Shown piece after piece: positions 55,512 to 64,000 of a stretch of 64,000 nucleotides of DNA. This DNA is from Faecalicatena absiana (GTDB lineage: Bacteria > Bacillota > Bacilli > Lactobacillales > Lactobacillaceae). The notes beneath the pieces were generated by a model. The model was not told where the DNA came from. It did no database searches and was given only the letters and a program-made list of their open reading frames with translations. Position 1 is the stretch's first letter. Each line of letters begins with the position of its first letter. The DNA lies in the NCBI GenBank assembly GCA_017309015.1, contig JAEDAG010000008.1, positions 28,900 through 92,899 on the forward strand. Reading direction: 5' to 3'. The position numbers and the translations under genes were made by a program.

Positions 55512-56972
55512 CTAAATCTTCATCTTCTTGTGGACGTAGTTTGAGATCCAGGTCAAAACGGTGATGATTACCAGGTACATTACGGCGATAATCAGCCACA
55601 TCTTGAAGCCTTGGAAGTTTTGCGCGATCAACGTGTTCCCGGTTTGGGTCAGTTCCATGACCCCGATGGCTGAAAGGATTGAGGTGTCCTTCAGCGTGAT
55701 GATGAACTGGTTTACCAGGGAAGGAATCATCAGCTTGAAGCCTTGTGGGGCCACGACCTTCCACAGGGCCTTGTAGTATGGCAGACCCAAGGACCGGGCA
55801 GCTTCCCACTGACCGACGTCAACGGACTCAAAGCCCCCGCGGACGATCGCGCCGATGTAGGCCCCTTCGTCCAGCATCAGGGTCAAGACCCCGGCAGTGA
55901 AGAGGGGAATCTTGTGGCCGATAACGGTTGGCATCCCGATGTAGATAAAGAAGCCCAGAACCATCATTGGGATCCCACGGAAGATGTAGATGATGACGTT
56001 GGCAATCCCGTGCCAGAATTTGTGTTCAGCAATCCCCATGATCCCCAGAACCAGACCGAAGAGCATGGCGAAGATGATCCCAACGATTGACAGCTTGACC
56101 GTCATCCAGAGCCCAGCGCCCAGGGCACCGGCGTTGGACTTGAGCAGGCCCATGATGGAAGTGTCGGCAACGACTTGGCTCTTAACGGCCTTCTTGCCCG
56201 TGTACTTGTTGACGATCTTTTGCAGCCGGCCGGTCTTCTTCAGCCAGCGCAGGCCGTGGTTGAACATGGCCAAGAGTTCCTTGTTGTGGCCCTTCTTAAC
56301 GCCGAAGGCCAAAGGAGTGTTGGACATCTGCTTGCCGACGATCTTCAGGCCAGTCCCGTTGGCAATCCCGTAGCGCAGGGCCGGACCGTCATCGATGGCG
56401 GCATCGGCGTTGCCGGCCTTTACGTCAGCCCAAGAGGTGTTGGAGCTGCTGTAGTACTTCAGTTTGAAGCCGTACTTCTTGCGGATTGATTCCGCGAACA
56501 GGGAGCCGGTGGTCCCGGTCTTGACGTTGACCGTCTTCCCTTTCAGGTCCTTCAGTCCCTTAATCTTGGAGTCCTTGGCAACCGCGAGCACCACGCCGTC
56601 GTTGTAGTAGGAGTCACTGAAGTCGATCGTCTTCTTTCTTTCTTCAGTGACGGACATCCCGGCGATCACCCCGTCGATTTGGCCGGACTGCAGAGCCTGG
56701 ACGTCGGCGTTGAAGGACATGATCTTCAGTTCGTACTTGAAGCCTTCGTGCTTGGCGATTTCCCGGAGGATTTCAATGTCAATCCCCGGCTTTTTGCCAT
56801 TGTAGGTTCCCTTCTTGTCTTGAATTTCAAATGGCTCGAAGGTCTGGTCGGTCCCGATAATGTAGGTCTTCTTGCTGGCGGCTTGCGCTTGGCCAGGCAT
56901 AGCCAGCGCGACCAGCATCAGAAGTGCTGCAAATGGGATCAGCAGCATTTGCTTAATTTTTGCGAATCTCAT
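55512..56972 (-). CDS. glnP: Fused amino acid-binding protein and permease (GlnHP type)
   Basis: The product has 486 residues from ATG at 56972 (MRFAKIKQMLLIPFAALLML). A signal/anchor segment (about 1-30) leads to a type II substrate-binding domain (about 35-270; IIGTDQTFEPFEIQD, DGVIAGMSVTEERKKTIDFS). The permease domain (about 285-486) has the EAARSLGLPYYKALWKVVAP loop that contacts GlnQ. The fusion is usual in lactobacilli. GGGTGA precedes the start; a longer GTG start four codons earlier is possible. Confidence 0.92.
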   Translation of the reverse strand: MRFAKIKQMLLIPFAALLMLVALAMPGQAQAASKKTYIIGTDQTFEPFEIQDKKGTYNGKKPGIDIEILREIAKHEGFKYELKIMSFNADVQALQSGQIDGVIAGMSVTEERKKTIDFSDSYYNDGVVLAVAKDSKIKGLKDLKGKTVNVKTGTTGSLFAESIRKKYGFKLKYYSSSNTSWADVKAGNADAAIDDGPALRYGIANGTGLKIVGKQMSNTPLAFGVKKGHNKELLAMFNHGLRWLKKTGRLQKIVNKYTGKKAVKSQVVADTSIMGLLKSNAGALGAGLWMTVKLSIVGIIFAMLFGLVLGIMGIAEHKFWHGIANVIIYIFRGIPMMVLGFFIYIGMPTVIGHKIPLFTAGVLTLMLDEGAYIGAIVRGGFESVDVGQWEAARSLGLPYYKALWKVVAPQGFKLMIPSLVNQFIITLKDTSILSAIGVMELTQTGNTLIAQNFQGFKMWLIIAVMYLVIITVLTWISNYVHKKMKI

Positions 56973-57212
56973 AAAATAAATCACCCTTAATCATTTTGAT
57001 ATCTTTTTAAGCCTTTTTAGAATAAGTTAATAACTATTGTAACATGCTTTGGGCTATGACTTATCAGTATTGTGAGAAAAAACTGAGAAAAGATAACGGA
57101 TACACTTAAGATAATAAAGTCAAAACAGGTTTTTGCCTTAATTAATTCATTACAGCGTTGTCTTTTCTAAGCAAATAAGGAGAAATACGTTATTTAATTT
57201 TTTCGGGCCAAG

Positions 57213-57246
57213 CAAAAAAGCCATCATTTCCTGGGAAATAATGGCT
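57213..57246 (-). terminator. Terminator of the dAK/dGK genes
   Basis: AGCCATTATTTCC/GGAAATGATGGCT hairpin with TTTTTT on the minus strand. Bases 56985-57212 hold no gene. Confidence 0.8.
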
Positions 57247-57261
57247 TCTTTTGCTGTTGGC

Positions 57262-57960
57262 TTATTGGCCGATCTCGATGGCCTTTCTGGCAATTTCACC
57301 CGCTTGCCAGTTCTTCGGCAGCTTGCCCATCTGCTTGAGCTTAGCGGTGATTTCGGCCAGGACTTCCTCTCGGTCGCTTTGGCTGGCCATGAAATCGTAC
57401 TTGTCGCCATCCAAGACCATCTTAGGTGAATAGTCGTAGTCTTCATACCATTGATGGTAGTAGCGCAGCATTCGCTTGTAGTAGTCTTCAAGGCCGGGGT
57501 CGAAAGTCAATTGTTCATATGACCGGCCCCGCTTCTGGATGCGGTTGATCATTGTTTCGTATGAAACATGGATGTGCACCAAGAGGTCAGGATGCTTCTT
57601 CGGCATCCGGTCCAGTTCCTTCATCATGGAGTCGAGCAGCTCGTCGTAAGTCTGGATTTCCAGCTTGTTGGCGCGGCCGATGTCGGCATTCATGTGGAAG
57701 AAGAGGGAGTCTTCGTAAATTGACCGGTCCAGGACATTGTTGTCGTCGCTCAGCGCCTTCTTGATGCTGTGGAAGCGGGTGTTCAAGAAGAAGAGCTGCA
57801 ACAGGTAGGTGTACTTTTGCGGATCCTTGTAGAACAAGGGCAGGACTGGGTTGTCATCAACGCTCTCATAGAAGGGCTTGGTGCCCAGATATTTTGACAA
57901 AATTGAAGTTAAGCTGGATTTGCCGGCTCCAACGGGCCCACTTAATACAATAACGGTCAT
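57262..57960 (-). CDS. dgk: Deoxyguanosine kinase-like subunit
   Basis: This deoxynucleoside kinase salvages purine deoxynucleosides to monophosphates. It has 232 residues from ATG at 57960. P-loop [16 protein letters not shown] at the N-terminus, DRSIYEDSLFF (catalytic-base/substrate region) and the lid [11 protein letters not shown]. Tandem dak-dgk genes whose products form a heterodimer are known from Lactobacillus acidophilus R-26; the assignment of dGK to this longer copy is by size. It follows the paralogue by 17 bases. Confidence 0.88.
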   Translation of the reverse strand: MTVIVLSGPVGAGKSSLTSILSKYLGTKPFYESVDDNPVLPLFYKDPQKYTYLLQLFFLNTRFHSIKKALSDDNNVLDRSIYEDSLFFHMNADIGRANKLEIQTYDELLDSMMKELDRMPKKHPDLLVHIHVSYETMINRIQKRGRSYEQLTFDPGLEDYYKRMLRYYHQWYEDYDYSPKMVLDGDKYDFMASQSDREEVLAEITAKLKQMGKLPKNWQAGEIARKAIEIGQ

Positions 57961-57977
57961 CACGTTCCTTCTATCAA

Positions 57978-58625
57978 TTACAAATTGCCGATTTCGCGCA
58001 GCTTGCTGTCGATCGTGTCCAAAACGAAGTCCTGATCGTCTTGGTTGTCGACAAAGTCGAACTTGTCGCCATCGATTGCGATCTTTGGCGATACGTCGTA
58101 TTGTTCATACCATGGCTCATAGTAGCGCAGGAGGTTCTGGTAGTACTCCTTCAGGCCTGGATCAGAATCAAGCTGCTCGTATGAGCGGCCCCGCTTGTTG
58201 ATTCGCCTGAGCATGGTATCAAGGGAGACGTGGATGTAGATCAAGAGGTCTGGCTTCTTGCGCGGATTGCCTGGCACGTCTTCCATCATGTTGTCCATCA
58301 GGTCGTGGTAGATCTGATATTCAGTTGGGTCAGCAACCCCGTTGTCGACGTTCATGTTGAAGAAGAGCAAGTCTTCGTAGATTGAGCGGTCGAGCACGTC
58401 ATTGCGGCTGCCTGCCGCCGCGTTGATTTCTTCCAGCCGTTTATTAAGGAAATAAGTGTTGAGCAGGAAGGTGTAGCGCTTCATGTCCTTGTAGTACAGG
58501 GGCAGGACAGGGTTATCATTGACCTCTTCGTAGTATGCATGTGTGCCAAGATGCTTGGCTAAGATTTTGGTTAAACTGGATTTGCCGGCTCCAATTGGGC
58601 CACTCAAGACAATAACGGTGATCAC
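57978..58625 (-). CDS. dak: Deoxyadenosine kinase-like subunit
   Basis: The product has 215 residues, the size reported for the dAK subunit in lactobacilli. P-loop [32 protein letters not shown] and lid [11 protein letters not shown] match the neighbouring kinase closely. The start is GTG at 58625 after GAAAGAG. Together the two kinases make the cell able to use exogenous deoxynucleosides, an alternative to B12-dependent ribonucleotide reduction. Bases 58626-58829 show no gene. Confidence 0.88.
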   Translation of the reverse strand: MITVIVLSGPIGAGKSSLTKILAKHLGTHAYYEEVNDNPVLPLYYKDMKRYTFLLNTYFLNKRLEEINAAAGSRNDVLDRSIYEDLLFFNMNVDNGVADPTEYQIYHDLMDNMMEDVPGNPRKKPDLLIYIHVSLDTMLRRINKRGRSYEQLDSDPGLKEYYQNLLRYYEPWYEQYDVSPKIAIDGDKFDFVDNQDDQDFVLDTIDSKLREIGNL

Positions 58626-58829
58626 GCTCTTTCTTTTGGCTAAAAAATGATACTAGATATAAGTTGCCATACTAGTTTATTGCAAGATCTAGTGGGTTGG
58701 CAAGATTTTTGTCCAAAAAATTATTGCCGCATGCAAACTTACATTGAAAAAACACGCTGATTTGAATCCAATTCGGATTAACGATAATTTTTTAGCACGA
58801 GCTTCTTTTCGTGACCTGCCAGAAGCAGC

Positions 58830-58940
58830 AGGATGTTTCACGTGGAACGACTGCGTCTAGACAAACGGATGAAAGCAGCCATGCTGGTTACCCACAATCT
58901 CGCGGAAGCTGACTGGGTGATTGATCTGGAAGAGTTATAA
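58830..58940 (+). pseudogene. 3' tail of an ABC transporter ATPase
   Basis: A short frame reads VERLRLDKRMKAAMLVTHNL, then AEADWVIDLEEL and TAA at 58938-58940, i.e. the H-loop and end of an ABC ATPase. The rest is missing. Confidence 0.6.
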
Positions 58941-59006
58941 ATCTGAATATACTGATTGTTTCATTTAAAATAAGATATTGGAAATATGCTGGGGGGCGAT
59001 ATCAAT

Positions 59007-59153
59007 ATGCGTAGACAGTTTCTTGATGAGCAGAGCTACCGTTGGATCGGTCGCTTTTTGCCTTTCTGGCTGCTGGCTCTGCTTGTTACTCCATTTTTTC
59101 ATCAAGCCTGGCTTTATTATGCTTTAGAAGAGCATATAATTAGTATTAGATAA
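59007..59153 (+). pseudogene. 5' fragment of an ABC permease-like gene
   Basis: ATG at 59007 after GGGGGGCG opens MRRQFLDEQSYRWIGRFLPF and a hydrophobic helix (WLLALLVTPFF), then runs into the IS607 left end, where the frame stops at 59151-59153. Together with 61713-61868 it looks like a membrane subunit split by the IS, following the ATPase relic. Confidence 0.6.
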
Positions 59154-59206
59154 AGCGGAAATAAGTGGATAAACGTAGTATAATATCCCTGTGAAAGGAG
59201 GACGCT

Positions 59207-59839
59207 ATGCCACGTTTTTTTAAAGTTGGAGAAGCTGCTAAATACGTGAACCGCAGCGTAAGAACTCTGCAAGAGCTTGACAGAGCCGGAAAGCTTATAG
59301 CGCATCGAACTGAAACGGGACGACGCTATTACACGCAAGAGCAGCTTGACGGCTGGCTTGGAATAGTTCCAAGCTCCCCACAAAAGAAAACAGTTGCTTA
59401 TGCCAGAGTGTCAAGCTACCAGCAAAAGGACGACCTGCAAAATCAAATGGATTTCATAGTTCAGTACGCTAACGGCGCTGGCTTGATTCTGGATGATCGC
59501 ATTTCAGATATTGGCTCGGGAATGAACTATGATCGGCCAAAGTGGAATAAGCTGCTAAAAGACGTAGAGGCCGGACTGATTGGCAGAATTATTGTCACGT
59601 ACAAGGACAGGTTTACCCGGTTTGGATTTGACTGGTATGAGCGATTCTGTCATGACCATGGCTGCGAGATCATTGTTCTCAACAATCCCGTCACCAGTCC
59701 CGATGAAGAAATGACTGAAGATCTGATCTCGATCATTCACGTCTTCTCCTGTCGCTTGTACGGCTTAAGAAGATACGAAACAAAAATCGAAAAGGATTCC
59801 GACCTGCCAAAAGCCAAAAAGAAAAGAGGTGAAAACTGA
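59207..59839 (+). CDS. tnpA: IS607-family serine transposase TnpA
   Basis: The product has 210 residues. A MerR-like helix-turn-helix (FKVGEAAKYVNRSVRTLQEL) at the N-terminus precedes a resolvase-type catalytic domain. The catalytic Ser is in VAYARVSSYQQKDDLQNQ, and KDRFTRFGFDWYERF matches the conserved Arg-rich segment. This N-terminal DNA-binding order is characteristic of IS607. Its stop overlaps the tnpB ATG. Confidence 0.93.
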   Translation: MPRFFKVGEAAKYVNRSVRTLQELDRAGKLIAHRTETGRRYYTQEQLDGWLGIVPSSPQKKTVAYARVSSYQQKDDLQNQMDFIVQYANGAGLILDDRISDIGSGMNYDRPKWNKLLKDVEAGLIGRIIVTYKDRFTRFGFDWYERFCHDHGCEIIVLNNPVTSPDEEMTEDLISIIHVFSCRLYGLRRYETKIEKDSDLPKAKKKRGEN

Positions 59840-61185
59840 TGGCAATTAAAGGAACCAAAGTATATCGCTTGTATCCAGATGCAACGATGAGTCACGTTCT
59901 GGATCAATGGTGCGACTATCGCCGCTATTGCTACAACAAGGCATTGGAAACGTGGAACGCCACGTATACGGAATATCGCATGACTGTAAGCCCGGAAATC
60001 ATTGCAGAACTCAAGAAGCCAAAGAAGGAACGACAATTCACCAAAGAGCAAGAGCTGTTCATTTCTAATTACTATCCAACGGCGGCACTGATTCAGAAAA
60101 AGCTCACGGCAAGCAAGCAGTCATGGGAAAAGCAGATTTCTTCCCGTATTCTGCAGCAGGCATGTGCTGATTTGGGCAAATCGTTCAAAAAATTCGCTAA
60201 AGACAAGGCGACGAAAGCCAAGCACGGCGCTGGGCGTCCAAAGTTTCAATCCAAAAAGGAAAAGCGTCAAGGCTTCAAGCTGAATCAGGGCGTGGTATTG
60301 AGTGCATGGAACGATCATGGACGACTCACGCTTCCAATTCCTCAGTCCTACAAAGGCGAATGGCACAGCATCAAAATCTCAGAGCCTCCAGAGAAAGCAA
60401 AGATGGGCACGGTGAGCTTCTATCGTGAGCACGGGCGCTACTACATGGCAGTTCCCTACACTTACGAAAATCCAAGCCGCGTACATGCAGAGACAGGCAG
60501 GAAAACTGGCGTTGACGTCAATGTCAGTCACTTTAACGATGAAGATGGCGCTCACTATTTCCTGCACAAGAGCGGCTCTGGCGAGCATGATGCAAATATC
60601 GGTGCGGTCAAGCTTGACAAGATATACAGAGACATCAAGCATCAACAACGGATTATGGCTAGGAAGCTGAACGAAAATGGCCGGATTGCTGGTCGACGCT
60701 CAAAGAGCTATCAAAAAGCGAGAATCAAGCTTCAGAAGCTTAATGGGCGTGCGCACCGCATGCAGGACGATGCAATGCACAAATATACGACTCACCTAGT
60801 CAAAGAATATGACGCAATCTGCATTGAGGATTTGGACGTCAAAGGCATGCTCATGAGTCATATTGCCTCAAAAGGCGTGCATCGTGCCCTTTTTGGCCGT
60901 TTCCGTGACTATCTTAAATACAAGTGCAAGTCTGCTGGGGTTAAGCTGGTGATCGCCAACCACTTTTATCCAAGCACCCAGCGCTGCGCGGCATGCGGCA
61001 ACGTCAAGAAGGATGACGAAAAGATCACTCTTTCTGGCAATAAGAAGCATGGTACTAAGCACAATGAGTATGTGTGCTACAACAAAAAATGCCCGAACTA
61101 CAACAAAGTCGTAGATCGGGACGTGAATGCGATGATGAATTTGACTTTCTTGATTGATCATCCAAAATACAACAAAGCGTTGTAA
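59839..61185 (+). CDS. tnpB: TnpB RNA-guided nuclease-type protein of the IS607 element
   Basis: The product has 448 residues. RuvC motifs are TGVDVNVSHFND (Asp), ICIEDLDVKGM (Glu) and VVDRDVNAMMN (Asp). The zinc ribbon is CAACGN ... CYNKKC with an unusually long insertion between the cysteine pairs. It is distant from the two IS605-type TnpBs in this window and closer to the remnant at 31199-31528. Intact. Confidence 0.92.
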   Translation: MAIKGTKVYRLYPDATMSHVLDQWCDYRRYCYNKALETWNATYTEYRMTVSPEIIAELKKPKKERQFTKEQELFISNYYPTAALIQKKLTASKQSWEKQISSRILQQACADLGKSFKKFAKDKATKAKHGAGRPKFQSKKEKRQGFKLNQGVVLSAWNDHGRLTLPIPQSYKGEWHSIKISEPPEKAKMGTVSFYREHGRYYMAVPYTYENPSRVHAETGRKTGVDVNVSHFNDEDGAHYFLHKSGSGEHDANIGAVKLDKIYRDIKHQQRIMARKLNENGRIAGRRSKSYQKARIKLQKLNGRAHRMQDDAMHKYTTHLVKEYDAICIEDLDVKGMLMSHIASKGVHRALFGRFRDYLKYKCKSAGVKLVIANHFYPSTQRCAACGNVKKDDEKITLSGNKKHGTKHNEYVCYNKKCPNYNKVVDRDVNAMMNLTFLIDHPKYNKAL

Positions 61186-61560
61186 AACATTAAAGGATCC
61201 ACAAGGATCCATGCGGGCAGGCTAATGGCCGGAATGCTATCTGTGGCTGAGCAGCTGCGTCAGCGGCTGCTTAAGCGCAGACGGCTCACCGGACAAGAAG
61301 CCGAAAGCCGCTTTGACGGCGAATCGGCTTCTATGACCGAGCATGTGATTCCTCAAAAGGAAGAGCATGCCAGAAGCGAGTTCAGAACTCATGAGACAGT
61401 TCGATATCTCATCTTCGGATAAAGACAACATTTGCGGCTTCGGTCGTCCAGATGCTGTGAGCATATCGAGTGCAGAGATCGCCCACACTGGCAGATGAAA
61501 GTCTGCCAGTGAACGCTCGTGAGAGAAATGGAAGCCAGCAGAGGATTGTTTTATCATTCT
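61186..61560 (+). ncRNA. Probable omega-RNA region / right end of the IS607 element
   Basis: This 375-base stretch lacks a convincing gene and is rich in hairpins (GGATCC repeats at 61196-61211, CAGCTGCGT/CAGCGGCTG, ACTGGCAG/CTGCCAGT at about 61487-61512). By analogy with other tnpB elements it would encode the guide RNA. Confidence 0.5.
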
Positions 61561-61712
61561 TTTTTAACATGATGACATCCTCATTATTGTTCTATTTTTT
61601 AGACTGGGTACGTTCCAGTCGAGCATTGCTGGTGCAAGAAGCTGGAGGTTCAATCCTGACCATAATGTGAACCAGCCGGTATCAAGCGCACATTCTTTTA
61701 CATTTCTCATAG

Positions 61713-61868
61713 CACATTGGCGATCTTTTACTGCTGTTTTGGCTGATTGCGTGGGGGCAAAAGCACTCAGTTAACCTGCTTTTGAGCTGTATTTTGGCCT
61801 TGGTAGTCACTGCGATCTTCTTATTTGCCTTTATCTTTTACGGCTCTTGGCTTGGTTTGAAGCTCTGA
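61713..61868 (+). pseudogene. 3' tail of an ABC permease-like gene
   Basis: Fifty-one codons to TGA at 61866-61868 encode two hydrophobic helices (LLLLFWLIAW and NLLLSCILALVVTAIFLFAF) and the end YGSWLGLKL. A stop codon precedes at 61710. Probably the C-terminus of the gene opened at 59007. Bases 61561-61712 hold nothing recognised. Confidence 0.55.
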
Positions 61869-61884
61869 TAAACATACATAAACT

Positions 61885-61920
61885 AAAAGGATCTGCCTTC
61901 TGTTGAGGCAGATCCTTTTG
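61885..61920 (+). terminator. Terminator after the permease tail
   Basis: AAAAGGATCTGCCT/AGGCAGATCCTTTT hairpin. Confidence 0.85.
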
Positions 61921-62019
61921 TGTGTGCTTAGAATGATTTCTTTTATCTAAAGTGAAGTCAGGAATATTTTGCCAGTTAGAATATGTTCAAGCAAAAATGA
62001 ACAAATCCTGATTTGCTTC

Positions 62020-62724
62020 TTATTTAAGCAAGCTGGCGGCTGCCTGGTCGGCAATCACGGTCACGTGAGGGTGCTTTTGCAAGATGCTGGCTGGGACATC
62101 CGTAGTCACTGGCCCTTCTACCATAGCCTTGATGGCCTTGGCCTTGCTTTCTCCCTTGGCCAAAAGGACGATTTCCTTGGCGGCCATGATGTTGGCGATC
62201 CCCATGCAGATGGCGCTCTTTGGCACGTCATCGATGCTGTCGAAGAAGCGGGCGTTGGCCTTGATCGTGCTTTCCGTTAAAGCTACCTCATGAGTCACGC
62301 TGTCAAACGGCGTGCCTGGCTCGTTAAAGGCAATGTGTCCGTTTTGCCCGATCCCCAAGACCTGCAAGTCTACTGGGTTATCTGCCAAAATCTGGTTGTA
62401 TCGGCTGCACTCTGCCTGGATGTCTTTTGCCTGGCCGTCTGGCAGGTAGGAGCGCTTGAATGGCTTGTACTGGAAGAGATGCTGGTTCATGAAGTAGTGG
62501 TAGCTCTGCGGGTTTTCCGGGCTGAGACCGACGTATTCATCCAAGTTGACGCTGGTCATTTGGCTGAAGTCGAGCTGGCTGGCCACCATCTCCTGGTAGA
62601 GCTCAACTGGTGAAGACCCGGTTGCCAAGCCCAAGGTCTTGGCCCCTTCGTCAACTGCCTTTGCCAAAAGCTCAAAGGCCTGCTTGCCTAATTCACTGGC
62701 GTTTTTCACAACGATAACTTTCAT
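62020..62724 (-). CDS. nagB: Glucosamine-6-phosphate deaminase
   Basis: This enzyme converts glucosamine-6-phosphate to fructose-6-phosphate and ammonia, in amino-sugar use and wall-precursor balance. It has 234 residues from ATG at 62724. Motifs are [33 protein letters not shown] (catalytic-base Asp) and [19 protein letters not shown]. The start follows AAGGAG. It is monocistronic with a strong promoter flanked by two NagR-type operators. Confidence 0.95.
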   Translation of the reverse strand: MKVIVVKNASELGKQAFELLAKAVDEGAKTLGLATGSSPVELYQEMVASQLDFSQMTSVNLDEYVGLSPENPQSYHYFMNQHLFQYKPFKRSYLPDGQAKDIQAECSRYNQILADNPVDLQVLGIGQNGHIAFNEPGTPFDSVTHEVALTESTIKANARFFDSIDDVPKSAICMGIANIMAAKEIVLLAKGESKAKAIKAMVEGPVTTDVPASILQKHPHVTVIADQAAASLLK

Positions 62725-62760
62725 GATGATCACGACTCCTTGATTTTTTTACTCACTCTT

Positions 62761-62815
62761 ATTGGTATAGTCCATTTTAGGACCGCGGAGATTTTTTGTC
62801 AAGGTATAGACCAAT
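62761..62815 (-). promoter_or_regulatory. nagB promoter with two NagR (dre) sites
   Basis: On the minus strand TTGACA (62797-62802) and TAAAAT (62774-62779) have 17 bases between. ATTGGTATAGTCCATT (62761-62776) overlaps the -10 side and AGGTATAGACCAAT (62802-62815) the -35 side; both match the GntR-type NagR/YvoA operator TGGTATAGACCA. Confidence 0.8.
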
Positions 62816-62907
62816 GAATCTTGGCAAATTCTGAGTGTTTTTTTCAAAAAGTTGCCTTCCTTGTACTATGCTTAGAAGGAAGAAAAAAGGAGGGAATACG
62901 CGTGGTG

Positions 62908-63765
62908 CTAGTTAAATCGTTCTAGACAATATGCCATATTATAAGCTAAAATGGCAACTTCGAGTCTCTCTTGAAAACCTGCTAAACTTCTAGCTCGATT
63001 ATTTTCAGCGTTGTAGTAAGACAAAAGCGAAAAATCACTCTCGATGGTCCTTCTGAGTGCCATTAAATAGTGCTTATTGTGCTTTTGAGCATTCTTCATG
63101 TTTTTACGATATGGTGTCCAAAGCGTATAGCCCATTTGCTCTAAGCGTTGATGCAGGTTTTTGCCCAAATATCCTTCATCGCCCAAAAGGTAACGATTGT
63201 CAGGATGAGCGTTAGTAATCAGTTCTACTGTTTCCTTAGCATCATGAACTGAGGCCTTGGTTACGATATAATCTAGCAAGTAGCCGTCGTCGCTAACAAT
63301 AGCGTGAACCTTAAAACCATAATAATAGATTTTTTTGGTTGCCTTATAGCCAATATCGGCATAGCCGCGAAAGATCTTTGCTCGACGATTGCGAATTGGC
63401 TGACAGACTGGCACAGGAAAGCTATCAATAATCAAAATGTCGCCTGACAGATCTACTTCCTCATTAAGGCCATGTCGAATTAAATAGATCAATGGCAAAA
63501 GCATGCGTGCTCTGCGATTAAAGCGAGAGTGAGATAAATTAACAAGCTTTTCACAAAATCTTCTTTGAGATTCAACGCCCAATGAAGCCTGCCAAATAAG
63601 CAAGGCCAGAATAGAACTGTCAGATATTTTACATCGATTGATATTCCGTCTTTGCTTTAATGCATCTGGGGCATAAAGTTTGTACAAACAGCGACAAATT
63701 ATATTTAAACGACTAAAACTAACTTGTAAATGATGAGAAAAACGCTTAAGCTTAGGGTAGTTCAA
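62908..63765 (-). CDS. IS982-family transposase
   Basis: The product has 285 residues with a DDE core: ILIIDSFPVPVCQPIRNRRA (first Asp), YYYGFKVHAIVSDDGYLLDY, YLLGDEGYLGKNL (second Asp) and RRTIESDFSLLSYYNAEN (Glu). These are characteristic of IS982/IS5-like elements. The frame is intact. I could not place the element ends with certainty; bases 62816-62907 and 63766-63867 contain the flanks. Confidence 0.88.
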   Translation of the reverse strand: MNYPKLKRFSHHLQVSFSRLNIICRCLYKLYAPDALKQRRNINRCKISDSSILALLIWQASLGVESQRRFCEKLVNLSHSRFNRRARMLLPLIYLIRHGLNEEVDLSGDILIIDSFPVPVCQPIRNRRAKIFRGYADIGYKATKKIYYYGFKVHAIVSDDGYLLDYIVTKASVHDAKETVELITNAHPDNRYLLGDEGYLGKNLHQRLEQMGYTLWTPYRKNMKNAQKHNKHYLMALRRTIESDFSLLSYYNAENNRARSLAGFQERLEVAILAYNMAYCLERFN

Positions 63766-63867
63766 TCTAGTCAGACTCTTTTCTATTAATATGTTTACAA
63801 GTCGAGTCTAACAAGATTGGACTTTTTTTGGGTTCAGTATAAAAACTTGTGTAAACAGCTGTGAGAT

Positions 63868-64000
63868 TTAGGATGCCTTTCGGGATATTTCCATTAATCG
63901 CAGAAAAAAGTATTCATCATCTGGATACCCATAACCCTTACGTCTCTCAGTCTTGATCTTATTGTTGATACCCTCAAGTTTGCCAGTTGATATCCCGTAT
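63868..64000 (-). CDS. ISL3-family transposase, 3' end (runs off window)
   Basis: The last 43 codons are visible. STGKLEGINNKIKTERRKGY followed by GYPDDEYFFLRLMEI is the C-terminal signature of ISL3-type transposases (the NGxxEGxNNKIKxxKRxxxGY pattern). The stop TAA lies at 63868-63870. Confidence 0.8.
   Translation of the reverse strand, partial: YGISTGKLEGINNKIKTERRKGYGYPDDEYFFLRLMEISRKAS

Larger units (their letters stand above)
59130..61650 (+). mobile_element. IS607-type element (serine transposase plus tnpB)
   Basis: The element has a serine-recombinase tnpA and a tnpB overlapping by one base, with a TATAAT at 59179-59184 and AAAGGAGG before tnpA. The ends are estimated: the left lies after the permease fragment and the right before the permease tail. 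IS607 elements have no long inverted repeats or target duplications, so exact limits cannot be seen. Confidence 0.7.

Noticed and set aside
61225..61422. Open frame after the IS607 tnpB
   Set aside because: It lies in the hairpin-rich right end and resembles no protein; a guide-RNA region is more likely.

Overview
The window reads as the replication-origin region of a Lactobacillus delbrueckii-like genome (subsp. bulgaricus/lactis group). Supporting signs are the order rpmH/rnpA/yidC/mnmE/mnmG on one side and dnaA-dnaN-yaaA-recF-gyrB-gyrA-rpsF-ssb-rpsR-gdpP-rplI-dnaB on the other, the GC-rich third codon positions of core genes, a 739-residue adenosylcobalamin-dependent ribonucleotide reductase with Cys731/Cys736 as in the L. 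leichmannii enzyme, a CbrT-type B12 transporter subunit, and tandem dAK/dGK deoxynucleoside kinases. The species call is inference; no database was searched.

Layout. 1-6.1 kb (minus): 5' part of pyruvate oxidase, then mnmG, mnmE, yidC, rnpA, rpmH. 6.2-8.05 kb: a bipartite oriC around dnaA, with DnaA boxes on both sides of the gene and a DnaA-trio/AT-rich unwinding region just before dnaN. 8-20.9 kb (plus): replication and ribosomal core operons. 21-31.6 kb: an accessory zone with a GGDEF gene destroyed by an IS200/IS605 element, a lipase-like gene, mgtC, two identical tRNA-Thr(AGU) genes, a second near-identical IS200/IS605 copy inside a small lipoprotein gene, a secreted protein and an IS607-type tnpB remnant. 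31.6-35.4 kb (minus): a four-gene B12 operon (nrdJ, DUF4430 secreted protein, cbrT, pduO). 35.7-37.6 kb: a broken aldo/keto reductase beside a secreted M10-like zinc protease bounded by direct repeats. 37.7-44.6 kb (plus): a class III lanthipeptide-like locus with three short precursors sharing the core Ser-Phe-Ile-Cys, an ABC exporter, a LanKC synthetase, an HPK10 kinase interrupted by one stop codon, and a LytTR regulator. 44.6-46.2 kb: ClC channel. 46.4-48.6 kb: an IS1634-like element beside gene fragments. 49.2-53.1 kb: low-GC Rgg regulator, a MITE-like derivative of the same IS, an E1/ThiF-like enzyme with a leader-binding-like N-domain, and an MFS exporter. 53.1-58.6 kb (minus): purine permease, glutamine-type ABC transporter, dGK and dAK. 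58.8-61.9 kb: ABC transporter relics carrying a complete IS607-type element. 62-64 kb: nagB with two NagR-like operators, an IS982-family transposase and the 3' end of an ISL3-family transposase.

How the genes work together. DNA precursors come either from B12-dependent reduction (CbrT uptake, PduO adenosylation, NrdJ) or from deoxynucleoside salvage (dAK/dGK, with the purine permease for bases), and they feed the adjacent replication genes. The most unusual systems are the three-precursor LanKC locus and the Rgg/ThiF/MFS locus; both look like peptide-modification systems. Several accessory genes are in decay (GGDEF gene, sensor kinase, aldo/keto reductase, AlbA/HATPase-like gene, ABC transporters), much of it linked to mobile elements.
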